From an uncultured Dorea sp. (GTDB taxonomy: Bacteria; Bacillota; Clostridia; Lachnospirales; Lachnospiraceae): DNA of 64,000 nucleotides. The notes beneath the pieces are model-generated. The model was not told where the DNA came from. It ran no database searches and saw only the letters and a list, made by a program, of their open reading frames with translations. The DNA is taken from positions 1 through 64,000 of the forward strand of contig CAJTYU010000001.1 of NCBI GenBank assembly GCA_910584095.1, in the 5' to 3' direction. Numbering within the stretch: position 1 is the stretch's first letter; every line of letters begins with the position of its first letter. The position numbers were made by a program, and so were the translations under genes. Shown one piece after another: positions 24,880 through 32,577 of this stretch.

Positions 24880-26382
24880 TCAATCCTGATCGTCCTCTGC
24901 CCAGGCCAGCGCGCACCGCACCGCCCGCTTCCAGCCTTTTAAGAGCCTCTTTCTCTTCTCCTCTTCCATACCCGGAACAAATTCCTTTCCAAGCTGCCAA
25001 TTCTGTTTAATTTCCTCTTTATCCTTCCAATAGCCCGTTGCAAGCCCGGCCAAATAAGCCGCGCCCAAGGCCGTAGTCTCAATGCATTTCGGCCTATGTA
25101 CCGTCGCCTGATTTACATCCGCCTGAAACTGCATCAGCATATCGTTCGCGCTGGCGCCGCCGTCTACCTTCAGAACGTGCATGGATACTCCCGCATCCTC
25201 TTCCATTGCCTTGATTACGTCGTACGCCTGATAAGCAATGGATTCCAATGCAGCGCGGATAAAGTGTTCCTTGGTACACCCCCGCGTCAGCCCTACCACC
25301 GTTCCTCTCGCATACTGGTTCCAGTAAGGGGCCCCCATTCCTGCAAATGCGGGTACCAGATATACGCCGTCGGTATCCTCTACCTTAACCGCATATTCTT
25401 CCGTTTCCGGAGCGCTCTTTACCATGCGCATCCCGTCCCGCAGCCATTGGTTTGCGGCTCCAGCCACAAAGATACTCCCTTCCAGCGCATATTCCGCCTT
25501 GTCCTCCGTGCTTGCCGCAATCGTCGTCAAAAGGCCGTTTTTTGATTCCACCGGCTTATTCCCCGTATTCATCAGCAGAAAGCACCCGGTGCCATATGTA
25601 TTTTTTGCATCGCCCTCGCAAAAACACCCCTGTCCAAACAACGCGGACTGCTGGTCTCCCGCCGCTCCTGCAATGGGAACATTGCCCACCAGAACTTTCT
25701 CGTCCGTATAGCCGTAAATACAGCTGGAAGGCTTCACCTCCGGAAGCATCGCCTTAGGAATGTTAAATTTCGCCAAAATCTCGTCATCCCAGCACAGCTT
25801 ATGGATATCAAACAACATCGTCCGGGAAGCGTTCGTATAATCCGTCACATGGACCAGTCCGCCGGTCAGATTCCAGATGAGCCAAGTATCCACCGTCCCA
25901 AATATCAAATCGCCTCTTTCAGCCTGCTCTCTTGCACCCTCGACATGGTCAAGGATCCACGCGATCTTGCTTGCACTGAAATACGCGTCTGCAATCAGCC
26001 CCGTTTTTTCGCGGATGACTCGGTCAAATCCTTCTGCCTTCAGTCCGTCGATCATCTCCGAGGTCCTTCTGCACTGCCACACAATCGCATTGTAAACCGG
26101 CTCGCCCGTATAACGGTTCCAGATAATCGTAGTCTCCCGCTGGTTGGTAATTCCGATACTGCTAATCTGTTTTGCACTGACGCCTGTTTCCGCCAGCGTC
26201 TGCACCATAACTAAATACTGGGACGACCAAATCTCTCTCGGATTCTGCTCTACCCAGCCCGGCTGGGGATAGATCTGTTCAAATTCCTTCTGCGCCATAC
26301 CGCAGATATCTCCCGCATGGTTAAACAAAATACACCGGGAACTTGTGGTTCCCTGATCCAGCGCCATTACATACTGCTCCAT
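24880..26382 (-). CDS. glpK: Glycerol kinase
   Basis: Phosphorylates glycerol to sn-glycerol-3-phosphate with ATP. FGGY kinase of 500 residues: N-terminal LDQGTTSSRCILF phosphate loop, the substrate motif WVEQNPREIW, GITNQRETT, GAAGDQQSALFGQ and the second FGGY signature region with the ADP-binding VDGGASANDMLMQFQADV. It is the last gene of a glycerol-3-phosphate operon, 50 bases after the DUF1667 gene, so it feeds the two flavoproteins encoded upstream. No glycerol facilitator gene is next to it. Confidence 0.96.
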   Translation of the reverse strand: MEQYVMALDQGTTSSRCILFNHAGDICGMAQKEFEQIYPQPGWVEQNPREIWSSQYLVMVQTLAETGVSAKQISSIGITNQRETTIIWNRYTGEPVYNAIVWQCRRTSEMIDGLKAEGFDRVIREKTGLIADAYFSASKIAWILDHVEGAREQAERGDLIFGTVDTWLIWNLTGGLVHVTDYTNASRTMLFDIHKLCWDDEILAKFNIPKAMLPEVKPSSCIYGYTDEKVLVGNVPIAGAAGDQQSALFGQGCFCEGDAKNTYGTGCFLLMNTGNKPVESKNGLLTTIAASTEDKAEYALEGSIFVAGAANQWLRDGMRMVKSAPETEEYAVKVEDTDGVYLVPAFAGMGAPYWNQYARGTVVGLTRGCTKEHFIRAALESIAYQAYDVIKAMEEDAGVSMHVLKVDGGASANDMLMQFQADVNQATVHRPKCIETTALGAAYLAGLATGYWKDKEEIKQNWQLGKEFVPGMEEEKRKRLLKGWKRAVRCALAWAEDDQD

Positions 26383-26432
26383 ATTATCATCCCGTCCTCT
26401 CTTTTTCCAATCTTTTCTTGGCTGGTACAGCC

Positions 26433-26798
26433 CTACCGTGCAAAGATTTCTTTTGTCGCAATCACTGCCGCACCTGTCCCGGCCACATCCTCCGCGACAA
26501 CCTGCCCGATTTTTACCGGCGCCATAAGCTCCACGTCCTTCAGCGCCCTTACACAGTCAAAAATCTTATCTTTGGGTATGTCGGTCTCTGTCTTTACCGA
26601 CACGCAAGGCAGATGGCCGCCCTTTACCCTGACGGACGACGTCACGATCCGCCTGGGATCCGTAAGCTCCTTCTTCGCATAATCCGCGCCTCTCGGACAA
26701 GTATTTCCTGTAACTTCCATGGAACCCTCAGCGGAAATCTTCACCTTTAAGTTACAGCCCAAAGGGCATCCGATACATACCAATTCTTTCACTTTCAT
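26433..26798 (-). CDS. DUF1667 protein, small cysteine-rich partner of the glp flavoproteins
   Basis: 121-residue protein with an N-terminal cysteine motif CIGCPLGC (Cys8, 11, 15) and a fourth cysteine in TCPRG, a pattern fit for an iron-sulfur cluster, then a C-terminal domain without known catalytic residues. ATG 26798 follows GGAGGG by 8 bases; the frame is open further but lacks another ribosome site. Proteins of this family travel with clostridial GlpA/GlpB-like oxidoreductases, and it sits 13 bases after that flavoprotein gene. Probably an electron-carrying subunit; not proven. Confidence 0.85.
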   Translation of the reverse strand: MKVKELVCIGCPLGCNLKVKISAEGSMEVTGNTCPRGADYAKKELTDPRRIVTSSVRVKGGHLPCVSVKTETDIPKDKIFDCVRALKDVELMAPVKIGQVVAEDVAGTGAAVIATKEIFAR

Positions 26799-26811
26799 CT
26801 CTTCGCCCTCC

Positions 26812-28071
26812 TTACTCCTGCTCAATCCTGATGGTAATACTCTCAAGCCCGTCAAATGCTTCCAGCTTGGACCTAAGCAGGACTACCTGTTCCATCTCGC
26901 CCGGCGCCATGACCTTCTTCTTGACTCTGCTCATACACTTATCATTATAATACACACAGAGGAAACTGTCTCTATAAACATTTCCCACGCGGAAACGAAC
27001 CACCTGTTTCTCCGCCATCCGGTCTTTATCCACCAAGCACGGAACCGTATAACGGACTCCGTTCTCTCCCTTTAACGGAATCTCTTTTCCTGCCTGCGTC
27101 AGGGTTCCCTGAACATAAGCCGCCGCATTTTCGCCCGCCGTCTTCGCTTCCCCGGACACATAATCCACCAGATCATGTACATGGAGCACATTCCCGCAGG
27201 CAAATACGCCTTCCACACTAGTCTCAAGGCTCTCGTTTACCACAGGGCCGGAGGTAACCGGATTCAGCTCCACGCCCATCTGAGAGGAAAGCTCATTCTC
27301 CGGAATCAGCCCGCAGGATAGAAGCAGCGTATCACACTCGTAGAACTCTTCCGTCCCCGGAACCGGCCTGCGGTTTTCATCCACCTGAGCCAGCGTAACG
27401 CCCTCCACACGCTTCTTTCCTTTAATATCAACAACCGTATGACTTAATTTCAGAGGAATCTCGTAATCATCCAGACACTGAACAATATTCCGTTTCAAGC
27501 CGCCGGAATAGGGCATCAGCTCCGCCACTACCTGAACCTCTGCGCCTTCTAGTGTCATACGCCTCGCCATAATCAGGCCGATATCGCCGGAACCTAGGAT
27601 TACCACCTTCTTTCCCGGCATCCGGCCTTCCATATTCACATATCGCTGGGCGGTTCCCGCTGAATACACGCCTGCCGGACGGTAACCCGGGATATTGAGC
27701 GCGCCTCTGGAACGCTCCCTGCAGCCCATGGCTAGAACAATTGCCTTTGCCTCGATTTGGAACATTCCCCGCTCCTTATTCATCACAGTAATCACTTTAT
27801 TCTCTGCAATATCCACAACAATGGTATGAAGCATATAAGGGATTTTAAGTTCTTCCACCTTCTCAATATATCTTCCCGCATATTCAGGCCCGGTCAGCTC
27901 CTCCTTAAAGGTATGCAAACCAAAACCGTTGTGGATACACTGGTTCAGGATGCCTCCCAGCTCATTGTCACGCTCAATAATCAGAATATCTTCTGCGCCC
28001 GCTTCTCTGGCCGCTACTGCCGCGGCAAGTCCCGCCGGGCCTCCGCCAATGATTGCAATCTCTGTCTTCAT
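26812..28071 (-). CDS. FAD-dependent pyridine nucleotide-disulfide-type oxidoreductase of the glp operon
   Basis: 419-residue flavoprotein with an FAD-binding GGGPAGLAAAVAA motif at 9-21, ERDNELGGILNQC, a second nucleotide-binding VILGSGDIGLIMARR in the middle and GVFACGNVLHVHDLVDYVSG near the FAD ribityl-binding end. It resembles the small flavoprotein subunit that accompanies clostridial glycerol-3-phosphate dehydrogenase and probably passes electrons from GlpA to NAD(P)+ or a carrier. It begins one base after the preceding gene ends, so the three genes are coupled. Confidence 0.88.
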   Translation of the reverse strand: MKTEIAIIGGGPAGLAAAVAAREAGAEDILIIERDNELGGILNQCIHNGFGLHTFKEELTGPEYAGRYIEKVEELKIPYMLHTIVVDIAENKVITVMNKERGMFQIEAKAIVLAMGCRERSRGALNIPGYRPAGVYSAGTAQRYVNMEGRMPGKKVVILGSGDIGLIMARRMTLEGAEVQVVAELMPYSGGLKRNIVQCLDDYEIPLKLSHTVVDIKGKKRVEGVTLAQVDENRRPVPGTEEFYECDTLLLSCGLIPENELSSQMGVELNPVTSGPVVNESLETSVEGVFACGNVLHVHDLVDYVSGEAKTAGENAAAYVQGTLTQAGKEIPLKGENGVRYTVPCLVDKDRMAEKQVVRFRVGNVYRDSFLCVYYNDKCMSRVKKKVMAPGEMEQVVLLRSKLEAFDGLESITIRIEQE

Positions 28072-28072
28072 C

Positions 28073-29509
28073 CTAAATGTCCTCCTTATTATATCCTGTC
28101 AAATAGTTAGAACCTTCGCCTGATTTGGTAATCTCTGAAACATCCTTCCCCAGCTCCCTTGCAAGGATCTCTACGGTCTTCGGCGCGCAAAACCCCGACT
28201 GACAGCGTCCCATACCCGCTCTGGTACGGCGCTTGATCCCGTCTAGGGTAGTAGCCCCTAAGGGTCTGTGGATAGCGTCCATAATCTCCCCTTCGGTCAC
28301 CACCTCGCAGCGGCAGACCACATTGGCATAAGCCGGATTTTTCTTAATCAGCTCCTGCCGCTCTGCAAAGGATGCTTCCGCCACATTCGGGATCCCTTTT
28401 CTGACCGCCTTAAAATCTGCTTTCTTCTCCATTGGATAAATACCCTGTACCAACTCCGCCACATACTCGCCGATAGCCGGGGAGCTGGAAAGTCCCGGCG
28501 ACTCAATTCCCGCAACGTCGATAAAGCCTGGCGCTCCCTCTACTTCCTTAATGATAAATTCATGCTCCGTCCAGTGGGCCCGGAGTCCGGTAAAGGATGT
28601 GATAATCTGGCGGGTCGGCACGGTCGGTACGCTGACCGCAACCCTCTTTAACAAATCAGCCAAACCATCCGCTGTGGTCTGGGTATTTTCCTTATCCTCT
28701 ATATCCACCGCCGTCGGCCCGGTCAGGAGATTGCCGTGAACCGTCGGCGTGATCAAAACGCCCTTGCCATAAATGGTAGGAAGCTGGAAAATCGTACTGT
28801 TCACATAGTCTCCCACCTTCTTATCCATCAAGCAGTACTCGCCCTTCCGGGGAATAATCTTGATTTTCTCATCGCTTACCATATTATGGAACTTATCCGC
28901 ATACACGCCCGCCGCATTAACTACCAGCTTACTCTCGATCACGCCCTTAGAAGTCTCCAGCCTATAGCCGCACTCCTCTGGAACAATATTCATAACCTCC
29001 GTATCAAACTGGAAGTCCACACCGTTTTCACAGGCATTTTCCGCCATGGCAATGGTAAGTCCGAAAGGACAAACAATTCCGCCTGACGGCGCGTACAATG
29101 CAGCGGCGATATCATCCGTAATGTTCGGCTCCATCTTCTTTACTTCCTCCTTGGAAATGATACGGATACCCGGCACGCCGTTCTTCTTACCCTTCTCAAG
29201 CAGACGCTCCAGTTTATCCATATCCTTCTCATCAAAACAAAGCACCAGAGAACCATTGCGCTTAAAGGAAAAGTCCAGCTCCTTTGCAAGCTGCTCCATC
29301 ATCGCGTTGCCTCTTACATTCATCTTCGCCATCACCGAACCCGGCTCATTGTCAAAGCCTGCATGGACGATACCGCTGTTTGCCTTGGAAGTACCCTCGC
29401 ATACGTCGCTGTTCTTGTCAACAACCATGACATGATACTGGTATCTGGACAACTCCCTGGCAATTGCGCTTCCTGTAACTCCCGCGCCGATAATTACAAC
29501 ATCATACAT
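28073..29509 (-). CDS. Glycerol-3-phosphate dehydrogenase-like FAD oxidoreductase with BFD-like [2Fe-2S] domain
   Basis: 478-residue DAO-fold flavoenzyme: FAD motif VIIGAGVTGSAIARELS at 6-22, SKANSGIVHAGFD, and FTGLRAHWTEHEF. The C-terminal part has a BFD-type [2Fe-2S] motif, CRCE and CQSGFC. This is the GlpA-like catalytic subunit oxidising glycerol-3-phosphate to dihydroxyacetone phosphate. ATG 29509 follows AAGGAAGGA by 7 bases. First gene of the operon with the second flavoprotein, the DUF1667 protein and glpK. L-2-hydroxyglutarate oxidase-like activity is the alternative, but the glpK context argues against it. Confidence 0.87.
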   Translation of the reverse strand: MYDVVIIGAGVTGSAIARELSRYQYHVMVVDKNSDVCEGTSKANSGIVHAGFDNEPGSVMAKMNVRGNAMMEQLAKELDFSFKRNGSLVLCFDEKDMDKLERLLEKGKKNGVPGIRIISKEEVKKMEPNITDDIAAALYAPSGGIVCPFGLTIAMAENACENGVDFQFDTEVMNIVPEECGYRLETSKGVIESKLVVNAAGVYADKFHNMVSDEKIKIIPRKGEYCLMDKKVGDYVNSTIFQLPTIYGKGVLITPTVHGNLLTGPTAVDIEDKENTQTTADGLADLLKRVAVSVPTVPTRQIITSFTGLRAHWTEHEFIIKEVEGAPGFIDVAGIESPGLSSSPAIGEYVAELVQGIYPMEKKADFKAVRKGIPNVAEASFAERQELIKKNPAYANVVCRCEVVTEGEIMDAIHRPLGATTLDGIKRRTRAGMGRCQSGFCAPKTVEILARELGKDVSEITKSGEGSNYLTGYNKEDI

Positions 29510-29559
29510 ATTACAATCCTTCCTTCCCACTCATCGCATTTTGTAAAAGAGGCTATAAA

Positions 29560-29579
29560 GAATGTGCTAAAGCACATTC
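29560..29579. repeat. Short dispersed palindrome GAATGTGC..GCACATTC (copy 2)
   Basis: GAATGTGC, TAAA, GCACATTC, preceded by ATAAA, about 50-70 bases upstream of the glp operon start. The same core as copy 1 at 24784-24803. The rest of the 324-base gap before the glp operon holds no gene or clear promoter that I can support, apart from the terminator at 29677-29726. Confidence 0.6.
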
Positions 29580-29676
29580 CCACACAGAGCGCGGCCGCCT
29601 TACGGCAAACTTCTTCGCACGTGCGCATCCTCCCGGAGTATTTTTATAATCTAGGGAACAAAGTTTCCTAAACCAT

Positions 29677-29726
29677 AAAAAAGGAGCACAAAAACAATCA
29701 GCTCACCGCTGTTATTCTTGTACTCC
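29677..29726 (-). terminator. Terminator of the dispanin gene
   Basis: On the minus strand GGAG.ACAA....CAGC and GCTG....TTTGT.CTCC form an imperfect long stem followed by TTTTTT. It lies 108 bases after the dispanin-domain gene stop. Confidence 0.6.
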
Positions 29727-29833
29727 GTTTTCTCCAAATCATTATTTAACTGTTTTTAGCATAGCATAATTTCAGCCTCTGTGCAATACCCAAATTTTAA
29801 TTAATTTTTGTCTGTTACTTTTAACCCCGCCTA

Positions 29834-31072
29834 TTATTTTAAGTATTGTCCATCCATATTAATTGATATTACCTCTTCCTCTCCCGGCTCTGTATTTACG
29901 ATACAATAATTCAAACTATTTTCATCATACCACTGATAACTATCCGAATAATCTCCTTCGTAAACATCTTGCGGTTCACCCCATTTTTCGATAACAGTCT
30001 CTATGTCTGCTCCCATCTGAATCCCTCCCGGAAAAATAATGCTTATACCTCCGTCTTCTATATCATAGTCGTCAACATAAAGTCCATTTACTGTGCACTC
30101 CCTTACTACATGTGCCTCCTCAGTATTATTGCTGATTACAAAGATAAGGGAATGCGAAGCGCTGTCATCAAAAAATACCAATTCATAATCATCTCCGTTA
30201 ATCACATAATCCTCCGGAGTATTCTCCGTATCCATCGCCAATCCGGCAGATTCTACTTCCTCAATGGAACATGGAAATGCTAATACAGTATCATTGATCT
30301 GAACCGTAAAGCTATTCCAGCTGTCTCCCAGACCTTCACTGACTTTTACCGGTGGTTTTGAAGCATCCTTCTCTTCGTCATCATCGTCTTCATCCATATC
30401 ATCTTCCAGCGGTTCTGACATGATTAACGGCCTGCTTTCCATACCGCCTATTTCTTCAAGCACATCATACGCTCCTGCTGCGCCCATTGCAATAGAAGCA
30501 ATCACTCCCACTATTGCACTAGAGATACAGAATATCTTAGCCTTCTTAGCGGCATCTTTTGCTCCTTCATAATCTCCCATTCTCTGCAATGAGTTTATTT
30601 TACTTGCATAAATAATACTCGCAACGCCTAGCGGCAGACAGCAGCATATTGTTGCAAGAATAGAAAATACCAGATACGGCGTACCGTTAATCTGTTCCAC
30701 CGGCTGGCCATAATTTGGCTGGCTGTAATTCGGCTGGCTGTAATTTGGCTGGCTGTAATTTGGCTGATCATAATTATTATCTGACTGGTTATATCCATTA
30801 TTCATCTGGCCGTAATTGGACTGGTTATAAGGATTCCCCTGTCCATAGCTATAATCTCCACGTACGTCATCAGACTGGCCGCGGCTGTCTCCTCCCGGAT
30901 TATTTTCTGTCTGGCCATAGGTATAACCGCCTATATTATTATCTGTCTGACCAAAACTATACTCCTCTGAACTATTGTCCGCCTTGTCATTCTCCTGTGT
31001 TGCTTCTGTACCGCAAAATGGACAGTATTTTACGCCTTCCTCTATCTCATTGCCACAAAATCTACACTTCAT
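29834..31072 (-). CDS. Zinc-ribbon / CD225-dispanin membrane protein with low-complexity repeats
   Basis: 412-residue protein of unknown role. An N-terminal zinc ribbon (Cys3, 6, 17, 20) is followed by a Gly/Asn/Gln/Tyr-rich disordered stretch (30-125) with tandem QPNYS repeats at 103-123, then a CD225/dispanin two-helix membrane module (about 130-197: YLVFSILATICCCLPLGVASIIYASK and a second hydrophobic helix), an acidic segment DDMDEDDDDEE near 220, and a C-terminal extracellular domain (about 245-412). It follows a DUF2752 gene by 18 bases, and CD225 and DUF2752 proteins often pair in bacteria. Confidence 0.8.
   Translation of the reverse strand: MKCRFCGNEIEEGVKYCPFCGTEATQENDKADNSSEEYSFGQTDNNIGGYTYGQTENNPGGDSRGQSDDVRGDYSYGQGNPYNQSNYGQMNNGYNQSDNNYDQPNYSQPNYSQPNYSQPNYGQPVEQINGTPYLVFSILATICCCLPLGVASIIYASKINSLQRMGDYEGAKDAAKKAKIFCISSAIVGVIASIAMGAAGAYDVLEEIGGMESRPLIMSEPLEDDMDEDDDDEEKDASKPPVKVSEGLGDSWNSFTVQINDTVLAFPCSIEEVESAGLAMDTENTPEDYVINGDDYELVFFDDSASHSLIFVISNNTEEAHVVRECTVNGLYVDDYDIEDGGISIIFPGGIQMGADIETVIEKWGEPQDVYEGDYSDSYQWYDENSLNYCIVNTEPGEEEVISINMDGQYLK
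30707..30766 (-). repeat. Four-copy 15-bp coding repeat (QPNYS)
   Basis: A 15-base unit encoding Gln-Pro-Asn-Tyr-Ser is repeated four times, nearly identical at DNA level, inside the disordered linker of the dispanin protein. Such a run could change copy number by slippage without breaking the frame. Confidence 0.8.
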
Positions 31073-31090
31073 AATATTCTCCTTCCCCGT

Positions 31091-31570
31091 TTACACTCCT
31101 GTAGGTGCTAATAAAATAAATGGATATACCTCAATATTTCTAACAATTCCATATATTAGAAATACCACCAATATAACTATTGGAATTTGTTCCGGTATAT
31201 GAATGCTCACACGCTCTTTCCCATAATGCAGCCACTGTATACCGCACGCCGCATAATATACTATAAGCCACGGCAGTAGTATAATCAACAATGGATTATA
31301 GCGGAACGCCTGATATATCTGCCCGTGCAAAAGCATATAACAAGCCCGCCCCGCCCCGCAGCCCGGACAATAATACCCTGTAAGGAAATTAATCATACAT
31401 GCAAGATTCAATCCCTCTTTAGGATTATGATAATATAAAAACATTGTTCCCGCAAGTAATATCATAAGAATAAATATCATTATCATAATACGAAATTTCC
31501 TTTTTATAATTCCGGGACTTTCATATATTATTTTGATCAATTCTTGTTTCATTTTCATGTTATTTTCCAC
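31091..31570 (-). CDS. DUF2752 membrane protein
   Basis: 159-residue membrane protein with an N-terminal helix (about 27-47), the family signature GYYCPGCGAGRA with CPGCG at 68-72, LLHGQIYQAFRYNPLLI and two further helices (about 90-112 and 130-150). DUF2752 proteins have no known biochemical function. It is cotranscribed with the dispanin gene. ATG 31570 and ATG 31558 are both possible; ribosome sites are weak. Confidence 0.8.
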   Translation of the reverse strand: MENNMKMKQELIKIIYESPGIIKRKFRIMIMIFILMILLAGTMFLYYHNPKEGLNLACMINFLTGYYCPGCGAGRACYMLLHGQIYQAFRYNPLLIILLPWLIVYYAACGIQWLHYGKERVSIHIPEQIPIVILVVFLIYGIVRNIEVYPFILLAPTGV

Positions 31571-31607
31571 ATCTATTTCCTTAATATAAAACTTACCATT
31601 TTCATAT

Positions 31608-31639
31608 ATAAAAAGAGCCTTGCCCTTGCAAAGCTCTTC
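31608..31639 (-). terminator. Terminator of tRNA-Ser
   Basis: On the minus strand AAGAGC, a 14-base middle with a TGC/GCA inner pair, and GCTCTTTTT form a stem with T tract, starting 9 bases after the tRNA. Confidence 0.75.
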
Positions 31640-31647
31640 TCACGCAA

Positions 31648-31733
31648 CGGAGAGGGTGGGATTCGAACCCACGTGCCCTTGCGGACAAACGGTTTTCAAG
31701 ACCGCCTCGTTATGACCACTTCGATACCTCTCC
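31648..31733 (-). tRNA. tRNA-Ser (anticodon UGA)
   Basis: 86-nt class II tRNA: acceptor GGAGAGG/CCTCTCC, anticodon loop CTTGAAA with anticodon TGA, a long variable arm (GTCCGCAAGGGCAC) as in serine tRNAs, and T arm GTGGG TTCGAAT CCCAC. The 3' CCA is not encoded. A consensus promoter lies upstream and a terminator follows. Confidence 0.95.
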
Positions 31734-31773
31734 ACATATTAATCTGCCGCCCACAATCCATGATGCATTTAGT

Positions 31774-31802
31774 ATTATAGCATTACATTCCATCAGTGTC
31801 AA
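31774..31802 (-). promoter_or_regulatory. Consensus promoter of tRNA-Ser
   Basis: Minus-strand TTGACA (31797-31802) and TATAAT (31774-31779) are exactly 17 bp apart, a full consensus promoter, 40 bases before the tRNA. Confidence 0.85.
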
Positions 31803-31843
31803 TATGAATTTTCGGATTTTTAGACATGATACCTCTGCAACAG

Positions 31844-31893
31844 AAAAAAGTCGAGGATAAGGAGCTGTTTGGTACAGCCGCTTTTACCCTCGA
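31844..31893 (-). terminator. Terminator of the glucitol-type PTS operon
   Basis: On the minus strand TCGAGG...CCTCGA encloses an inner GGCTGT/ACAGCT pair and is followed by CTTTTTT. It lies 60 bases after gutM. Confidence 0.75.
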
Positions 31894-31952
31894 TGAATTA
31901 TGCTCTGCTGCTTATTTATTTTTCCTCGTGAAACAGCCCTATCAAATTTTAT

Positions 31953-32390
31953 TTAATCTTCCCCGGCATCCTCTTCCGAATCAGCGTCCAGCCGCATCCT
32001 AAGGGCCTCCAGCGCCCGAACCCAGCCCAAATATTTCTTGCGCGTCTTCTTGTCAAAGCCATCGGTAATCTCCAGAAAGGTATAGATACTGTCCCCTTCC
32101 AGCTTCTTTTCAAAAACTTCGTCTACGGTATGGAATTTCGCCAGAAACGAAATACCGTCCAGTATCATGGCTCCCTTTATGATCCCGTCGCCGTCCGCCG
32201 CAATCATAACAATATTGCCGTTAAAGAATTTCCCCTTCTTCTGGCCGATTCCCACATTCCCCAGCTTGTGGATCTCTCTTACCGTTTTCCGGTAATTCTT
32301 GATCTGATAATAGCCTCCCAAAGCCTGCAGCAGAAACGCGGCGAATACTACAAATAAAACTTTTGATATTGCTGGCAATTCACTAAACAT
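31953..32390 (-). CDS. gutM: GutM-family glucitol operon activator
   Basis: 145-residue protein with an N-terminal membrane helix (about 8-26), the GutM core (GQKKGKFFNGNIVMIAADGDGIIKGAMILDG) and an acidic tail. GutM proteins accompany glucitol/sorbitol-type PTS operons and are reported as activators in enterobacteria, although the membrane helix leaves the mechanism open. AGAGGAAA precedes the ATG. It is the last gene of the PTS operon, after a 187-base gap containing a hairpin. Confidence 0.8.
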   Translation of the reverse strand: MFSELPAISKVLFVVFAAFLLQALGGYYQIKNYRKTVREIHKLGNVGIGQKKGKFFNGNIVMIAADGDGIIKGAMILDGISFLAKFHTVDEVFEKKLEGDSIYTFLEITDGFDKKTRKKYLGWVRALEALRMRLDADSEEDAGED

Positions 32391-32412
32391 AGCGCACTTT
32401 CCTCTCTATAGC

Positions 32413-32460
32413 CGGGAAGGAGTCCCGCCAGCCTTATTCTATCATGCCGGCAGGACTCCC
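32413..32460 (-). other. Intra-operon hairpin before gutM
   Basis: GGGAGTCCTGCCGGC and GCTGGCGGGACTCC pair almost perfectly around a 12-14 base loop. No T tract follows, so it looks like a processing or stabilising hairpin between the dehydrogenase gene and gutM rather than a terminator. Confidence 0.5.
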
Positions 32461-32577
32461 AGGGCCCAATATATCTTTATCCCGTTATAACTGTCACGAA
32501 CCGGTCTAGCCGGACAGCTGTATTCTTACAGGCTCTGCAAAACATGCATACGCTCTGTACGAACCTCAGCAGACTGA

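Noticed and set aside
29560..29579. Intrinsic terminator ahead of the glp operon
   Set aside because: The stem is only 8 bp, followed by TTTATAG on one strand, and a near-identical element lies elsewhere, so a dispersed palindrome is the simpler reading.
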